This document shows, in pieces, positions 1-8,907 of a stretch of 64,000 nucleotides of DNA. Origin of the DNA: G965216905 sp965216905 (GTDB taxonomy: Bacteria; Actinomycetota; Acidimicrobiia; Spongiisociales; ZC4RG35); assembly GCA_965216905.1 (NCBI GenBank), contig OZ244213.1, forward strand, positions 1,550,001 through 1,614,000, written 5' to 3'. Below the pieces are notes generated by a model. The model was not told the DNA's origin. It ran no database searches and saw only the letters and a program-made list of their open reading frames with translations. The position numbers and the translations under genes were made by a program. Within the stretch, counting starts at the first letter, position 1. Each line of letters begins with the position of its first letter.

Positions 1-2
1 AC

Positions 3-359
3 TCCGACGGCGAGCGGACCGGCGTCGACGAATCCGTGTACGACGTGATGGGACTCGGTCCGCGCATCGACATCCCTCGGCTCCAGATCCAGCGGCGCAT
101 CTCTCTCGCTTTCATCAACGAGGCGGTCCGCTGTCTCGAGGATGGGGTGCTGCGCACCGCTCGGGACGGCGACATCGGCGCGGTCATGGGGCTCGGGTTC
201 CCCCCGTTTCGTGGCGGACCGTTCTGGTATGTCGACGAGGTCGGGGCGGGCGACATCGTCCAACAACTCGACGAGCTGGCGGCGCGTCATGGTCCCCGGT
301 TCCAACCGGCGGAGCTCCTCCGGCAGACCGCGGCGTCCGGAGCAGGATTCCGCACCTGA
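3..359 (+). CDS. 3-hydroxyacyl-CoA dehydrogenase / fatty-acid oxidation complex alpha subunit, C-terminal fragment
   Basis: The 5' end lies outside the window. The visible ~118 residues match the C-terminal 3-hydroxyacyl-CoA dehydrogenase domain of FadB/FadJ-type multifunctional proteins. The diagnostic stretch is a GLGFPPFRGGP motif followed by the helical tail (VQQLDELAARHG.RFQP). The family oxidises L-3-hydroxyacyl-CoA to 3-ketoacyl-CoA with NAD+ in beta-oxidation; the hydratase and NAD-binding parts would be upstream. It ends about 80 bp before the polysaccharide locus and has no evident link to it. Confidence 0.85.
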   Translation, partial: SDGERTGVDESVYDVMGLGPRIDIPRLQIQRRISLAFINEAVRCLEDGVLRTARDGDIGAVMGLGFPPFRGGPFWYVDEVGAGDIVQQLDELAARHGPRFQPAELLRQTAASGAGFRT

Positions 360-438
360 CGGCCGCCGGCGGGAACGCCCCGGGTGGGGCGTTTCATTTG
401 GTGTGGCGAGATGAGGTTCCTCGGTTAGCTTGTTCGCC

Positions 439-1395
439 ATGTCCCGAGCACTGGTCACCGGCGGCGCCGGCTTCATCGGATCGTCGCTGGTCGAGGTTCT
501 GCTCGCCGACGGATGGCAGGTCGACGCGATCGACAACTTCGATCCCTTCTATCCCGAGATCCTCAAACGCGAACGGATCGACCGGCTCGAAGCCGTCGCC
601 GGGTTCCGTCTCGTCGAGGGCGATATTCGGGACCTCGCCGACGGTGATCTGCCACTGGCCGATCGGTACGACGTCGTCGTGCATCTGGCGGCCCTCGCCG
701 GAGTCCGCCCGTCGATGTCGAACGCCGAGCGCTACTACGACGTGAACGTGGGTGGGACCGCCGCGGTGATCGACCTGGTCCGCCGGGCCGAAGTGCCGCG
801 ACTGGTGTTTGCCTCGTCGAGCAGCGTCTATGGAGTGAATCCGAATCTGCCATGGCAGGAGGGGGACGACTTCCTGCATCCGATCTCGGTGTATGCGGGC
901 ACCAAGCTGGCCGGTGAGCGTCAGGTGGAGCGTTTGGTTCGCGAGGGGATCGAGGCCATCTCACTGCGGTTCTTCACCGTGTATGGCCCCGGACAGCGGC
1001 CCGACTTGGCCATCACCAAGTTCGCGGCCCGCATGCTCAGGGGTGAACCCATCCCGATATACGGGGACGGGACCGCACGGCGCGACTTCACCTACATCGC
1101 CGACACGGTGGCGGGCGTGCGATCGGCGATGACTGCACCGCTCGACGGCCACGAGATCGTCAACCTCGCTCGAGGGGAGACGGTGGAGCTCAGTGCGGTG
1201 ATCAAGGCCCTCGAGACGACGTTGGGCGTAGAAGCGGTCAAAGACATGCAGCCTCCCGTCGAGGGCGACGTGCCCGCCACCTGGGGGGTCATCGAACGAG
1301 CTGGTCGCGTCCTGGGCTATGAGCCCACCACCTCGATCGAGGATGGGATCGAGCGCTCGGTCGACTGGTTCCGGAGGGTCGCTCGCCTGGGGTGA
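439..1395 (+). CDS. NAD-dependent nucleotide-sugar epimerase/dehydratase (extended SDR)
   Basis: This is a 318-residue extended short-chain dehydrogenase of the UDP-glucose 4-epimerase/UDP-glucuronate epimerase group. The Rossmann motif TGGAGFIGS sits at about residues 7-15, followed by an acidic NAD-binding residue (DAIDNFD). The catalytic pair is seen as SSSSVYG and YAGTK (YxxxK). I chose ATG 439 because it places the glycine motif right after the start; an in-frame TTG at 430 is the alternative. It probably supplies an activated sugar for the polysaccharide locus. The exact substrate cannot be read from sequence. Confidence 0.85.
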   Translation: MSRALVTGGAGFIGSSLVEVLLADGWQVDAIDNFDPFYPEILKRERIDRLEAVAGFRLVEGDIRDLADGDLPLADRYDVVVHLAALAGVRPSMSNAERYYDVNVGGTAAVIDLVRRAEVPRLVFASSSSVYGVNPNLPWQEGDDFLHPISVYAGTKLAGERQVERLVREGIEAISLRFFTVYGPGQRPDLAITKFAARMLRGEPIPIYGDGTARRDFTYIADTVAGVRSAMTAPLDGHEIVNLARGETVELSAVIKALETTLGVEAVKDMQPPVEGDVPATWGVIERAGRVLGYEPTTSIEDGIERSVDWFRRVARLG

Positions 1396-1410
1396 CGGCG
1401 GTCGTCGAGG

Positions 1411-2118
1411 TCAGCGGCCGTCGGCCTTGACCAACGAATTCACGGTCCTGACCAGGATTTCGACGTCCAACAGCATGCAGCGGCGTTTCAGGTAGGCGAT
1501 ATCGAGTCTGACCCGATCATCCATCTCTGTCTCGGCGCGGCCGGCCAGCTGCCACAGCCCGGTGACCCCCGGACGGGTGTCGAGTCGAGCGGTATGCCAG
1601 CGGTCGTAGGTGTCGGCGGCGAAACTGGTCGGTCGGGGTCCGACGAGGGACATCTGGCCGAACAGCACGTTGAACAGCTGGGGGAGTTCGTCGAGGCTGA
1701 GTTTGCGCAGCAGTGCCCCGACGCGGGTCACTCGCGGGTCGTTGGTGATCTTGAAGTCGGGCCACTGCAACTCGTTCAGGTGCATCAACTCCTGTTTGCG
1801 CTCCTCGGCATCCGACACCATCGTGCGGAACTTCAGCATCGGGAATCGCCGGCCGCCGATTCCGGACCGTTGCTGTCGGAACAGGATCGGTCCGTCGGGG
1901 TCGTCGATCTTGACCGCGACTGCGATGAGGGCCACGAGCGGAAGCCAGACCAGCGCCGCCGCCAGGACGAGGACGACGTCGCGGACGCGAGCCAGTCGGT
2001 GGTAGCGGTCATCGTGCGGATCGGCGACGTTCGGGTAGCGCAGCATCCACGGCGCCCGTCCCAACAGCACGTCGCGATCGCCCCGGAGGGCGGTGACGGA
2101 AGCGAGTCGCTCAGGCAA
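1411..2118 (-). CDS. Phosphoglycosyl transferase (bacterial sugar transferase, initiating enzyme)
   Basis: A 235-residue member of the bacterial sugar transferase family (PglC/WbaP catalytic core), which moves a sugar-1-phosphate from a UDP-sugar to undecaprenyl phosphate to start repeat-unit synthesis. Seen: one hydrophobic segment at about residues 47-70 (VVLVLAAALVWLPLVALIAV), then KFRTMV, SLDELPQL and MSLVGPRP motifs. It lacks the four-helix N-terminal domain of long WbaP proteins, so it is the short monotopic form. The TTG start overlaps the stop of the upstream membrane protein by 8 bp, which suggests translational coupling. The 3' end converges on the epimerase. Confidence 0.85.
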   Translation of the reverse strand: MPERLASVTALRGDRDVLLGRAPWMLRYPNVADPHDDRYHRLARVRDVVLVLAAALVWLPLVALIAVAVKIDDPDGPILFRQQRSGIGGRRFPMLKFRTMVSDAEERKQELMHLNELQWPDFKITNDPRVTRVGALLRKLSLDELPQLFNVLFGQMSLVGPRPTSFAADTYDRWHTARLDTRPGVTGLWQLAGRAETEMDDRVRLDIAYLKRRCMLLDVEILVRTVNSLVKADGR

Positions 2119-2872
2119 TCTCTTGCTCCAGGCGATGCCGCGTGACCCGGTTGGCCGCTTCGATCAGCGTCTCGAGGCTGGTTCCGTCGGTGGGGAATGA
2201 GGCGCTTCCGATGTCGGCTTGAAGGCCGGACCGTTTCATGCTCTCTGCCAGGCGGTGGCGAACGATGGCCAGCTCGCTCTCACCGGTCTCCGGGCTGACC
2301 ACCACGAATTTCCCGGACGTCTGCAGGAGGAGGTCGGTCTCGCGGATGCCGTCGGCGAGGAGGGACGTCAGGCGTAGCCACCCGAGTGTCCCGTCGTCGA
2401 GGTCGCCCTGGAAGGAGATCGGACGGATCACGAGCAGCGAGAGCGGACGGTCGTACCGCCGACTCCGAGCCAGCTCACTTCGCAGTTCGGGAAGGGCCTG
2501 TTCGAGCGGCCGGGCCCGGAGCCCGTACAGCGCACTCTCGACGGCGTCGCTGACGCCGCCGACCAGCGAACCGAGCATGTGCCCGGCGAGGCCACCCAAG
2601 AGGAAGACGCCCGAGATTCCTGCGACGGCGGCAGCCGAATTGGCGCTACCCACCGCAACTCCGAGTGCCACGGTCAAGCTCGCCAAGACCACCATGCTGC
2701 GCGACATACGCTGCACGGCGGGCAAAGCCGCCGTGGCCACGATCAACAGTGCTCCGAATGTCGCCACCGAAGCATTCCGCAACGTCACAGACATGAGAGT
2801 GACGGCAACGGATGCAACGACGACGAAAACCAATCCCACCGAGAACTCGGTGGAGAGTCGTGAATTCGACAT
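2111..2872 (-). CDS. Membrane protein with degenerate GGDEF-like domain
   Basis: 253 residues from ATG 2872. The first half holds about five hydrophobic segments (residues ~10-120). The C-terminal ~120 residues resemble a GGDEF/diguanylate-cyclase fold: an RYDRPLSLLVI start, an IRETDLLLQTSG.KFVVVSP segment and a final SFPTDG/LIEAANR stretch. The signature GGDEF loop is replaced by TSGKF, so cyclase activity is unlikely. It could be a c-di-GMP-type sensor or pure scaffold. It overlaps the phosphoglycosyl transferase by 8 bp, so its likely job is control or membrane placement of that enzyme (inference). Confidence 0.65.
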   Translation of the reverse strand: MSNSRLSTEFSVGLVFVVVASVAVTLMSVTLRNASVATFGALLIVATAALPAVQRMSRSMVVLASLTVALGVAVGSANSAAAVAGISGVFLLGGLAGHMLGSLVGGVSDAVESALYGLRARPLEQALPELRSELARSRRYDRPLSLLVIRPISFQGDLDDGTLGWLRLTSLLADGIRETDLLLQTSGKFVVVSPETGESELAIVRHRLAESMKRSGLQADIGSASFPTDGTSLETLIEAANRVTRHRLEQEIA

Positions 2873-2985
2873 GATCCCCAATCCGCTTTGGTGCAACCCC
2901 GTTCTCAACACTAGTCGGCCGGTTGAACGCCCAGTTAGCGACAAAGTCTCCCCGCGCAATCGTACTAGTCACAACCCGGGGCCGT

Positions 2986-4956
2986 GTGGGGGCTTTCGAA
3001 GACGGGACGGTCGACCCATTGTCGTTCGCAACAGGGCGGATACGTTGGCGTGGTACCGGCACAGGACGTCGTATCCCCTCGCAGACCAACTCGCGAGTAT
3101 CGGCGATCGTCGTCGCCCACAACGGCGAACGCTTTCTCGCCGACGCGCTCCGGAGCGTGTCGGCCCAGACTCGCGCCATCGATGAGGTCATCGTCGTGGA
3201 TGATGGATCGACCGACACCACTGCCGCGATCGCTGCGGCCTTCCCCGATGTTCTCCTGGTGACCCAGGAGCGTTCCGGACCGGCCGCGGCTCGCAACCGG
3301 GGTGTCAAGGAGGCGACCGGCGACGTCATCGCCTTTCTCGATTGCGACGACCTGTGGCTGCCCGGCAAGACGGCCGAGCAACTGGAAGCCATGCAGCGGA
3401 CCGGCGCCGGTCTCGTCTCCGGACATGCCTTGGTGCAAGACGAGGTGCGGGCCAGGGAGTGGCCCGACCTCTCAGGGCTCGATCTGACACCCGGTGAGAC
3501 CGATCGGCTGGTCCTCGGCAACCGAGTCGGCAACCCTTCCCGTGTCATGGTCCGGCGGGATGTGTTCGAGCAGGCCGGAGGGTTCGATCCGGAGCTGCCA
3601 TATGCGGAGGACTGGGATCTGTGGTTGCGGATGGCTGAGCTGACCCGGTTCACCCATGTGCCGAAGACCGTGATCCGCTATCGGTGGCACCTCGCGAATC
3701 TCTCGCATCGGACGCGCGACGTACAGGCGGAGTGCAACCGGCGGGTGGCGCGGCAGGCGCTCGGTCGGGTGGAAGGACCGATGACCCGGCTCCGGCTTCG
3801 ACGGGCGATCGCTGCCCGCTACCAGCTGGAGCAGGCCGAGGCACTCCGAGCCGCCGGTCGGCGTCCAGCAGCCAGGATCCATGCGATCGGTGCCATTACG
3901 CTCGATCCGGTCCACGACCTCCGCCGCAAAGGAGCGGTGGTGTGGAGGGGGGCCCCGAGGATGCAGCAGGCGCCAACCGATCAGATGGGTGGAACGACCA
4001 AGCCCGCCGTGGAGCGTCCGAGTGCTGAGCGGGAACCGCCGGTCGCAGGGAGGGGACCGACCGTCTCGGCGATCGTGCTGGCGTACAACGGTGAGCGATA
4101 CCTCGATTCCGCGATCCAGTCCGTGCTCAATCAGACCCGAAGACCCGACGAGATCATCGTGTTGGACAACGGATCCACCGATCGAACCGCCGAGATCGCT
4201 CGATCCTACGAAGGGGTCCGCTGTATCACGCTGCCAGAGAACGTCGGAGCGGCCGCCGGGTACAACCGTGGGGCGGCGGAGGCCACCGGCGACCTGATCG
4301 CGTTCCTCGACTATGACGACGAGTGGCTGCCTGAGAAGACCGCGCTGCAATGGGCCGTGTTCGCCGACCAGCCGGCGACAGCCGTCGTCTCGGGTCGGAT
4401 GATCTTCGTGGACGAGATCTCCGGGCGGTCGTTCGTCACTGAATCGGTGGGACCCGTCCGCCAACCCTTTCCCCGGTCGCTGGTCCACAAGAACCATGTG
4501 GGCAACATGTCGGTGGCGATGGTTCGCCGGTCTTCGTTCCTGCGAAACGGAGGCATGGACCCCGCCCATCCATGGGCGGACGACTGGCATCTGTGGTTGC
4601 TGATCATCGGGTCGGAACCCATCCGATTCGTCGAAGCTCCGCTCATCAGGTATCGATGGCATGCGTCCAACCTGTCACACGACCGGATCCGTGACGCGCT
4701 CCGTGCCAATGAGAAGGTGGCGGTGGCGGGCATGCGGCGGCTGTTGCCGTGGTGGTCATGGCCGGTGACGAGGGCCCGGATCCGCAGCTGGCACCGCCTG
4801 CAGCTCTCGCACACGGCGGCGGAGGAGGGTCGCGCGCTGGAGTCGGCGCGGGTCGCGCTGGTTTCCCTCCTCGTGTTCCCGTTCTCCGACGTGCGACCCA
4901 AGCTGGGGAACATCTATCGAGGTGTCACTCGACGCCGGAAGCGGCCGGCTGCCTGA
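2986..4956 (+). CDS. Tandem two-domain glycosyltransferase family 2 protein
   Basis: About 656 residues with two complete GT2 (GT-A fold) domains. Domain 1 begins near residue 37 (VSAIVVAHNGERFL) with DDGSTDT and FLDCDDLW motifs. Domain 2 begins near residue 357 (VSAIVLAYNGERYL) with DNGSTDRT and FLDYDDEW. Each ends in an AEDWDLWLR or ADDWHLWLL segment followed by an RYRWH.NLSH signature, so the halves look like an ancient internal duplication. The start is uncertain: TTG 2923, GTG 2986 and TTG 3019 are in frame. No membrane segments are seen, so it should act at the cytosolic face. The 3' end overlaps the convergent flippase gene by 32 bp. Confidence 0.8.
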   Translation: MGAFEDGTVDPLSFATGRIRWRGTGTGRRIPSQTNSRVSAIVVAHNGERFLADALRSVSAQTRAIDEVIVVDDGSTDTTAAIAAAFPDVLLVTQERSGPAAARNRGVKEATGDVIAFLDCDDLWLPGKTAEQLEAMQRTGAGLVSGHALVQDEVRAREWPDLSGLDLTPGETDRLVLGNRVGNPSRVMVRRDVFEQAGGFDPELPYAEDWDLWLRMAELTRFTHVPKTVIRYRWHLANLSHRTRDVQAECNRRVARQALGRVEGPMTRLRLRRAIAARYQLEQAEALRAAGRRPAARIHAIGAITLDPVHDLRRKGAVVWRGAPRMQQAPTDQMGGTTKPAVERPSAEREPPVAGRGPTVSAIVLAYNGERYLDSAIQSVLNQTRRPDEIIVLDNGSTDRTAEIARSYEGVRCITLPENVGAAAGYNRGAAEATGDLIAFLDYDDEWLPEKTALQWAVFADQPATAVVSGRMIFVDEISGRSFVTESVGPVRQPFPRSLVHKNHVGNMSVAMVRRSSFLRNGGMDPAHPWADDWHLWLLIIGSEPIRFVEAPLIRYRWHASNLSHDRIRDALRANEKVAVAGMRRLLPWWSWPVTRARIRSWHRLQLSHTAAEEGRALESARVALVSLLVFPFSDVRPKLGNIYRGVTRRRKRPAA

Positions 4957-6424
4957 GGAAGCGGTTCCGGACGAGCTGCCAAACGTTCTGCAGCGTCTCG
5001 GGTGCCAGAACCCGGATCACCCCGAGGTAGATGGCCGCTCCGACGACCGGTGCGGTTATCAGCGCCCCGATGGAGTCCGGCGGGACCACGGTGTAGAGAC
5101 CGAGGACCGCCCCGACCATCGCGGCCGCTCCCAGGATCGGAGGCGTCATCGCCTGGATCTGTCCGTTCGAAGGAAAGCCGATCACACGGTTGACGACGAT
5201 GCTGTTGACCGCCACGTCGATGAGGCTGAGAACGGCGTGCATGATGGCCACCGCGGTGATACCAAATCGGGTGGCGTACCAGAGCCCGGCGATCAGGAAT
5301 GGCAGCCGAATGAAGGAGACCCGAGTGAGGATGTCCGGACGGTTGATCGCCTTGTACAGCACGCCGGGGATGAAGGCCACCGAGTCGATCGCCAGGGCGA
5401 TGGCCACCCACCGCATCGGGGCGATGGCGCCCGACCAGGCCGGTCCGAGGACCACCTCGACAAACGGCTCGGCGATGAGGGCCAATCCGCTCCCGATCGG
5501 GAAGGTGACCAACGCGATGTACTTCGTGTACGACCGGTAGTACGTCCGGACGTGGTCGGCATCGTCTTGGATGCGGGAGAGCACCGGATGCGCTACCTGG
5601 CCCACGACATAGTTGATGTTGTTGACGAGCAAGTCCGGCAGCTTGTAGGCCCACTGATAGAGGCCGAGGGCGGCGTCACCCAGGAGTCGCCCGACGAACA
5701 GGTAGTCCCCATTCATCATGAAGGCGCCCAGGGTCTCGACCGAGACGAGGTGGATGCCGAATCGGAGGACCTCCCGGGTCACCGTTCGGTCGAACGCCCG
5801 GGTTGGCCGCCACTTGGCGATGACCCACATCAGGATCAACGAGGTGGCCGATCCGGCGAGCTGACCCCAGACCAGCGACCAGACACCGAAACCGGCCAGG
5901 GCCATACCGATGGAGACGCCGCCCTTGACGAGGCTCTTGCCGATGTCGGGGACCATCTTCAGCCGGAACTGGAGGCGCCGGCGGATGAGGGCCGTCGGGA
6001 CCACCGCCAGCGTCTCGAGGATCAGGACCAGCGCCAGCACTCGGAAGATGTCGACGAGCCGAGGCTCGTCGAAGAAGGTAGCCACCGCCGGTGCCCCGGC
6101 GTAGCTGATGGCGTACAGGAGGATCCCTGCCGCCCCGCCGACGACGAAGACGGCGTTGGCGGCTTCCTGGAGCTGGGATCTCCGCGAGATCAATGCGGCA
6201 TCGAGCCCAAACCGGCCGAGGACGTCCAGGTACTGGATGGCGATCAAGCCGAAAGCAACGATTCCGAACTGCGCCGGGGTCAGCAGACGGGCGAGAATGA
6301 CCCCGGCGACGAACGTACCGAGCTTGGAAGCGAGGAACGAGGCGTACGACCATCCGGTGTTGACGACCGTCGTCTCGGCGCTTCCCACGTTTGGTATGTC
6401 AGTCGGTTCGGTGTCGGGCGTCAC
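4925..6424 (-). CDS. Wzx-like polysaccharide flippase (MATE/MVF superfamily)
   Basis: About 499 residues with 12-14 predicted hydrophobic helices, typical in length for lipopolysaccharide/exopolysaccharide exporters. Conserved landmarks are NTGWSYASFLASKLGTF near the start, LTPAQFGIVAFG, and GLYQWAYKLPDLLVNNINYVVGQV mid-protein. The family flips undecaprenyl-PP-linked repeat units across the cytoplasmic membrane, fitting a Wzx/Wzy pathway with the ligase/polymerase and Wzz-like genes nearby. GTG 6424 is preferred because it sits just before the conserved region; an upstream in-frame start at 6514 would add a basic, unconserved tail. Confidence 0.8.
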   Translation of the reverse strand: MTPDTEPTDIPNVGSAETTVVNTGWSYASFLASKLGTFVAGVILARLLTPAQFGIVAFGLIAIQYLDVLGRFGLDAALISRRSQLQEAANAVFVVGGAAGILLYAISYAGAPAVATFFDEPRLVDIFRVLALVLILETLAVVPTALIRRRLQFRLKMVPDIGKSLVKGGVSIGMALAGFGVWSLVWGQLAGSATSLILMWVIAKWRPTRAFDRTVTREVLRFGIHLVSVETLGAFMMNGDYLFVGRLLGDAALGLYQWAYKLPDLLVNNINYVVGQVAHPVLSRIQDDADHVRTYYRSYTKYIALVTFPIGSGLALIAEPFVEVVLGPAWSGAIAPMRWVAIALAIDSVAFIPGVLYKAINRPDILTRVSFIRLPFLIAGLWYATRFGITAVAIMHAVLSLIDVAVNSIVVNRVIGFPSNGQIQAMTPPILGAAAMVGAVLGLYTVVPPDSIGALITAPVVGAAIYLGVIRVLAPETLQNVWQLVRNRFLRQPAASGVE

Positions 6425-6622
6425 GCCTTGAGGCTCCCGGAGTAGAGGCCATCGCGGCGAGGCTTCCGGCCGCAGCGATGGGCAAGACCGCTCACGACGT
6501 GAAGCAAGGACCAATCGAGTCCGTTGAGAACGCCACTCCTGCGTGGTTGAGTGTACCGGCGACAGGGTGTCTGGCTAGGCCGGCACGTCGAGTTCCCCTC
6601 CGAGTGACACGGACGTTCACGA

Positions 6623-7768
6623 ATGCTCAACATCTGGATGACGACGACCGGCTTTCGCCCGCTGATCGGTGGGGCCGAACGCATGATCGAAACACTGGCG
6701 AGCGGGCTGGCGTCCCGGGGCCATCACGTGACGGTCGCCACCGTCCATCCGGGAGTCGACCTACCGGCAGATGAGTGGATCGACGGCTATCGAGTCGTTC
6801 GGATCGAGCCGCCGGAGGGCAAGACCCTCCGCGCGGCGGGTTTTCTGGTCGGCGCCCTCCGCCGGTCGCTGGGAGCCCGACCCCGCGTGGACCTGGTTCA
6901 CGGTCACCAGCTGTACACCCCGTCCCTGATCGGGGCCATCCACACCACGCTCATGCCCAGGTCCCGATTGGTGCTCACTCCCCATGGCGGCGGCCCGGAG
7001 GGCGACATCGGGCGCCTGGCTCGCAAACGAACGACGACCGCCCGCGTGGCTGCATACCGGCGCACGGCGGATGCGTTGGTGGTGATCAGTGATGAGATTC
7101 GGGGGGAGTTGTTGGGGGTGGGTTTCGAGCCGGGTCGGTTGGTGGATATTCCGAATGGGATCGACACGGTTCGGTTCGCTCCGGTGGATGAGGCCGCGCG
7201 GGTGGCGGTGGCGGGCCGTCTGGGGATTCCGACCGAGGGACGCAATGTGTTGTTTGCGGGTCGGTTGGTGCCGATCAAGGGTGTGGACACGTTGTTGGAT
7301 GCGGTGCCGTTGTTGGATGATGATGTGAATCTGGTGGTGGCGGGTGCGGGTGAGCTGGCGGATCGGGTGCGGGCGGAGGCGGCGGGCCGGCTGGCTGGTC
7401 GGGTCACGTTCATCGGTCCGAGAGATGACATGCCGGCGGTGCTCTCGGCGTGTCATGGCTGGGTGTTGCCGTCGCGGGGTGAGGGGCTCCCGTTGAGTTT
7501 GTTGGAGGCGATGGCGTCGGGTTTGGCGGTGGTCGCCACCGACGTGGGCGGGATCGGTTCGGTGGTTCGTGATGGTGTGAACGGGGTGATGGTGCCGGTC
7601 GATGACGCGGTTGGTTTGGCCGAGGGGATCGGTCGGGCGTTGAAGCAGCGGGATGTGTTGGCGGGGGCTGCCCGGGCGACGGTGGTGGAGTCCTACTCGG
7701 CCGAGCGGATGATCGACCGCCACGAACAGCTCTACCGGAGACTCGTCGGCGCCGGTTCCTTCTCATGA
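6623..7768 (+). CDS. GT4 family glycosyltransferase, copy 1 of a pair
   Basis: 381 residues, GT-B fold. The N-terminal acceptor domain opens with MLNIWMTTTGFRPLIGGAER, typical of GT4 enzymes. The C-terminal donor domain shows PNGID.VRF, FAGRLVPIKG and the E-x7-E region (SRGEGLPLSLLEAMASG). Codons 149-372 are identical in DNA to the next gene, whereas the first ~148 codons differ. The shared part uses many TTG, GTG, GGG and GGT codons, unlike the GTC/CTC/GGC-rich flanks. The stop overlaps the next start (ATGA), so the two are co-translated. The sugar donor is unknown, but the identical donor domain implies both enzymes use the same one. Confidence 0.85.
   Translation: MLNIWMTTTGFRPLIGGAERMIETLASGLASRGHHVTVATVHPGVDLPADEWIDGYRVVRIEPPEGKTLRAAGFLVGALRRSLGARPRVDLVHGHQLYTPSLIGAIHTTLMPRSRLVLTPHGGGPEGDIGRLARKRTTTARVAAYRRTADALVVISDEIRGELLGVGFEPGRLVDIPNGIDTVRFAPVDEAARVAVAGRLGIPTEGRNVLFAGRLVPIKGVDTLLDAVPLLDDDVNLVVAGAGELADRVRAEAAGRLAGRVTFIGPRDDMPAVLSACHGWVLPSRGEGLPLSLLEAMASGLAVVATDVGGIGSVVRDGVNGVMVPVDDAVGLAEGIGRALKQRDVLAGAARATVVESYSAERMIDRHEQLYRRLVGAGSFS
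7066..7737 (+). repeat. 672-bp direct repeat, copy A (GT4 donor domain)
   Basis: Base-by-base reading against 8217-8888 (offset 1151) finds no difference in the stretches compared; the encoded residues match throughout, and so do the other-frame translations. Divergence begins abruptly on both sides. The segment's G/T-ending codon use differs from both flanks. Confidence 0.9.
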
Positions 7769-8907
7769 CCGCGCATCCGCTGAACATCTGGATGATCACC
7801 CCGTTGTTCCGACCGCACATCGGTGGGGCGGAACGGCTGGTCGAAACGGTGGCGGTCGGCTTGGCCCGGCGCGGCCATGACGTGACGGTGGCGACCAGCT
7901 ACCCGTCCTCGGACCTGCCGCGTCGCGAGCTGTTGGACGGTGTCGAGGTCGTACGGACCGGAATCGAGGCGAGCCGCGATCGCAAGGACGTCACGTTCAT
8001 CGCCGGGACGCTGGGCAGGGCGGGCCGCGTCCGACGCCGGGTCGATGTCGTTCACGCCCACCAGATGTTCGCTCCCTCGATCATCGGAGCCGTGCTCCGC
8101 CCCTTGGGTGGACCGAAGCTGGTGATCACACCTCATCGCGGCGGCCCGGAGGGCGACATCCAACGTCTGGCGCGCAAGATCGCGGGCCATCGACAGACCG
8201 AGGCCTTCGTCCGGCTGGCGGATGCGTTGGTGGTGATCAGTGATGAGATTCGGGGGGAGTTGTTGGGGGTGGGTTTCGAGCCGGGTCGGTTGGTGGATAT
8301 TCCGAATGGGATCGACACGGTTCGGTTCGCTCCGGTGGATGAGGCCGCGCGGGTGGCGGTGGCGGGCCGTCTGGGGATTCCGACCGAGGGACGCAATGTG
8401 TTGTTTGCGGGTCGGTTGGTGCCGATCAAGGGTGTGGACACGTTGTTGGATGCGGTGCCGTTGTTGGATGATGATGTGAATCTGGTGGTGGCGGGTGCGG
8501 GTGAGCTGGCGGATCGGGTGCGGGCGGAGGCGGCGGGCCGGCTGGCTGGTCGGGTCACGTTCATCGGTCCGAGAGATGACATGCCGGCGGTGCTCTCGGC
8601 GTGTCATGGCTGGGTGTTGCCGTCGCGGGGTGAGGGGCTCCCGTTGAGTTTGTTGGAGGCGATGGCGTCGGGTTTGGCGGTGGTCGCCACCGACGTGGGC
8701 GGGATCGGTTCGGTGGTTCGTGATGGTGTGAACGGGGTGATGGTGCCGGTCGATGACGCGGTTGGTTTGGCCGAGGGGATCGGTCGGGCGTTGAAGCAGC
8801 GGGATGTGTTGGCGGGGGCTGCCCGGGCGACGGTGGTGGAGTCCTACTCGGCCGAGCGGATGATCGACCGCCACGAACAGCTCTACCGAAACCTCGCGAG
8901 CAGGTGA
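7765..8907 (+). CDS. GT4 family glycosyltransferase, copy 2 of a pair
   Basis: 380 residues, same architecture as the preceding gene: N-terminal domain beginning HPLNIWMITPLFRPHIGGAER, C-terminal GT4 donor domain identical to copy 1 over about 224 residues. The N-terminal halves share only the family resemblance expected of paralogues, so the acceptors probably differ while the donor is shared. The ATG overlaps the previous stop by 4 bp. The last 25 bp overlap the convergent ligase fusion gene. Recent gene conversion or recombination between the two copies is the simplest explanation; an assembly artefact should also be considered. Confidence 0.85.
   Translation: MTAHPLNIWMITPLFRPHIGGAERLVETVAVGLARRGHDVTVATSYPSSDLPRRELLDGVEVVRTGIEASRDRKDVTFIAGTLGRAGRVRRRVDVVHAHQMFAPSIIGAVLRPLGGPKLVITPHRGGPEGDIQRLARKIAGHRQTEAFVRLADALVVISDEIRGELLGVGFEPGRLVDIPNGIDTVRFAPVDEAARVAVAGRLGIPTEGRNVLFAGRLVPIKGVDTLLDAVPLLDDDVNLVVAGAGELADRVRAEAAGRLAGRVTFIGPRDDMPAVLSACHGWVLPSRGEGLPLSLLEAMASGLAVVATDVGGIGSVVRDGVNGVMVPVDDAVGLAEGIGRALKQRDVLAGAARATVVESYSAERMIDRHEQLYRNLASR
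8217..8888 (+). repeat. 672-bp direct repeat, copy B (GT4 donor domain)
   Basis: Partner of 7066-7737. It starts inside codon 151 of the second GT4 gene and ends in the codon before the short unique tail (NLASR). The left edge reads ...ctggcgg here against ...cacggcgg in copy A. Confidence 0.9.
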
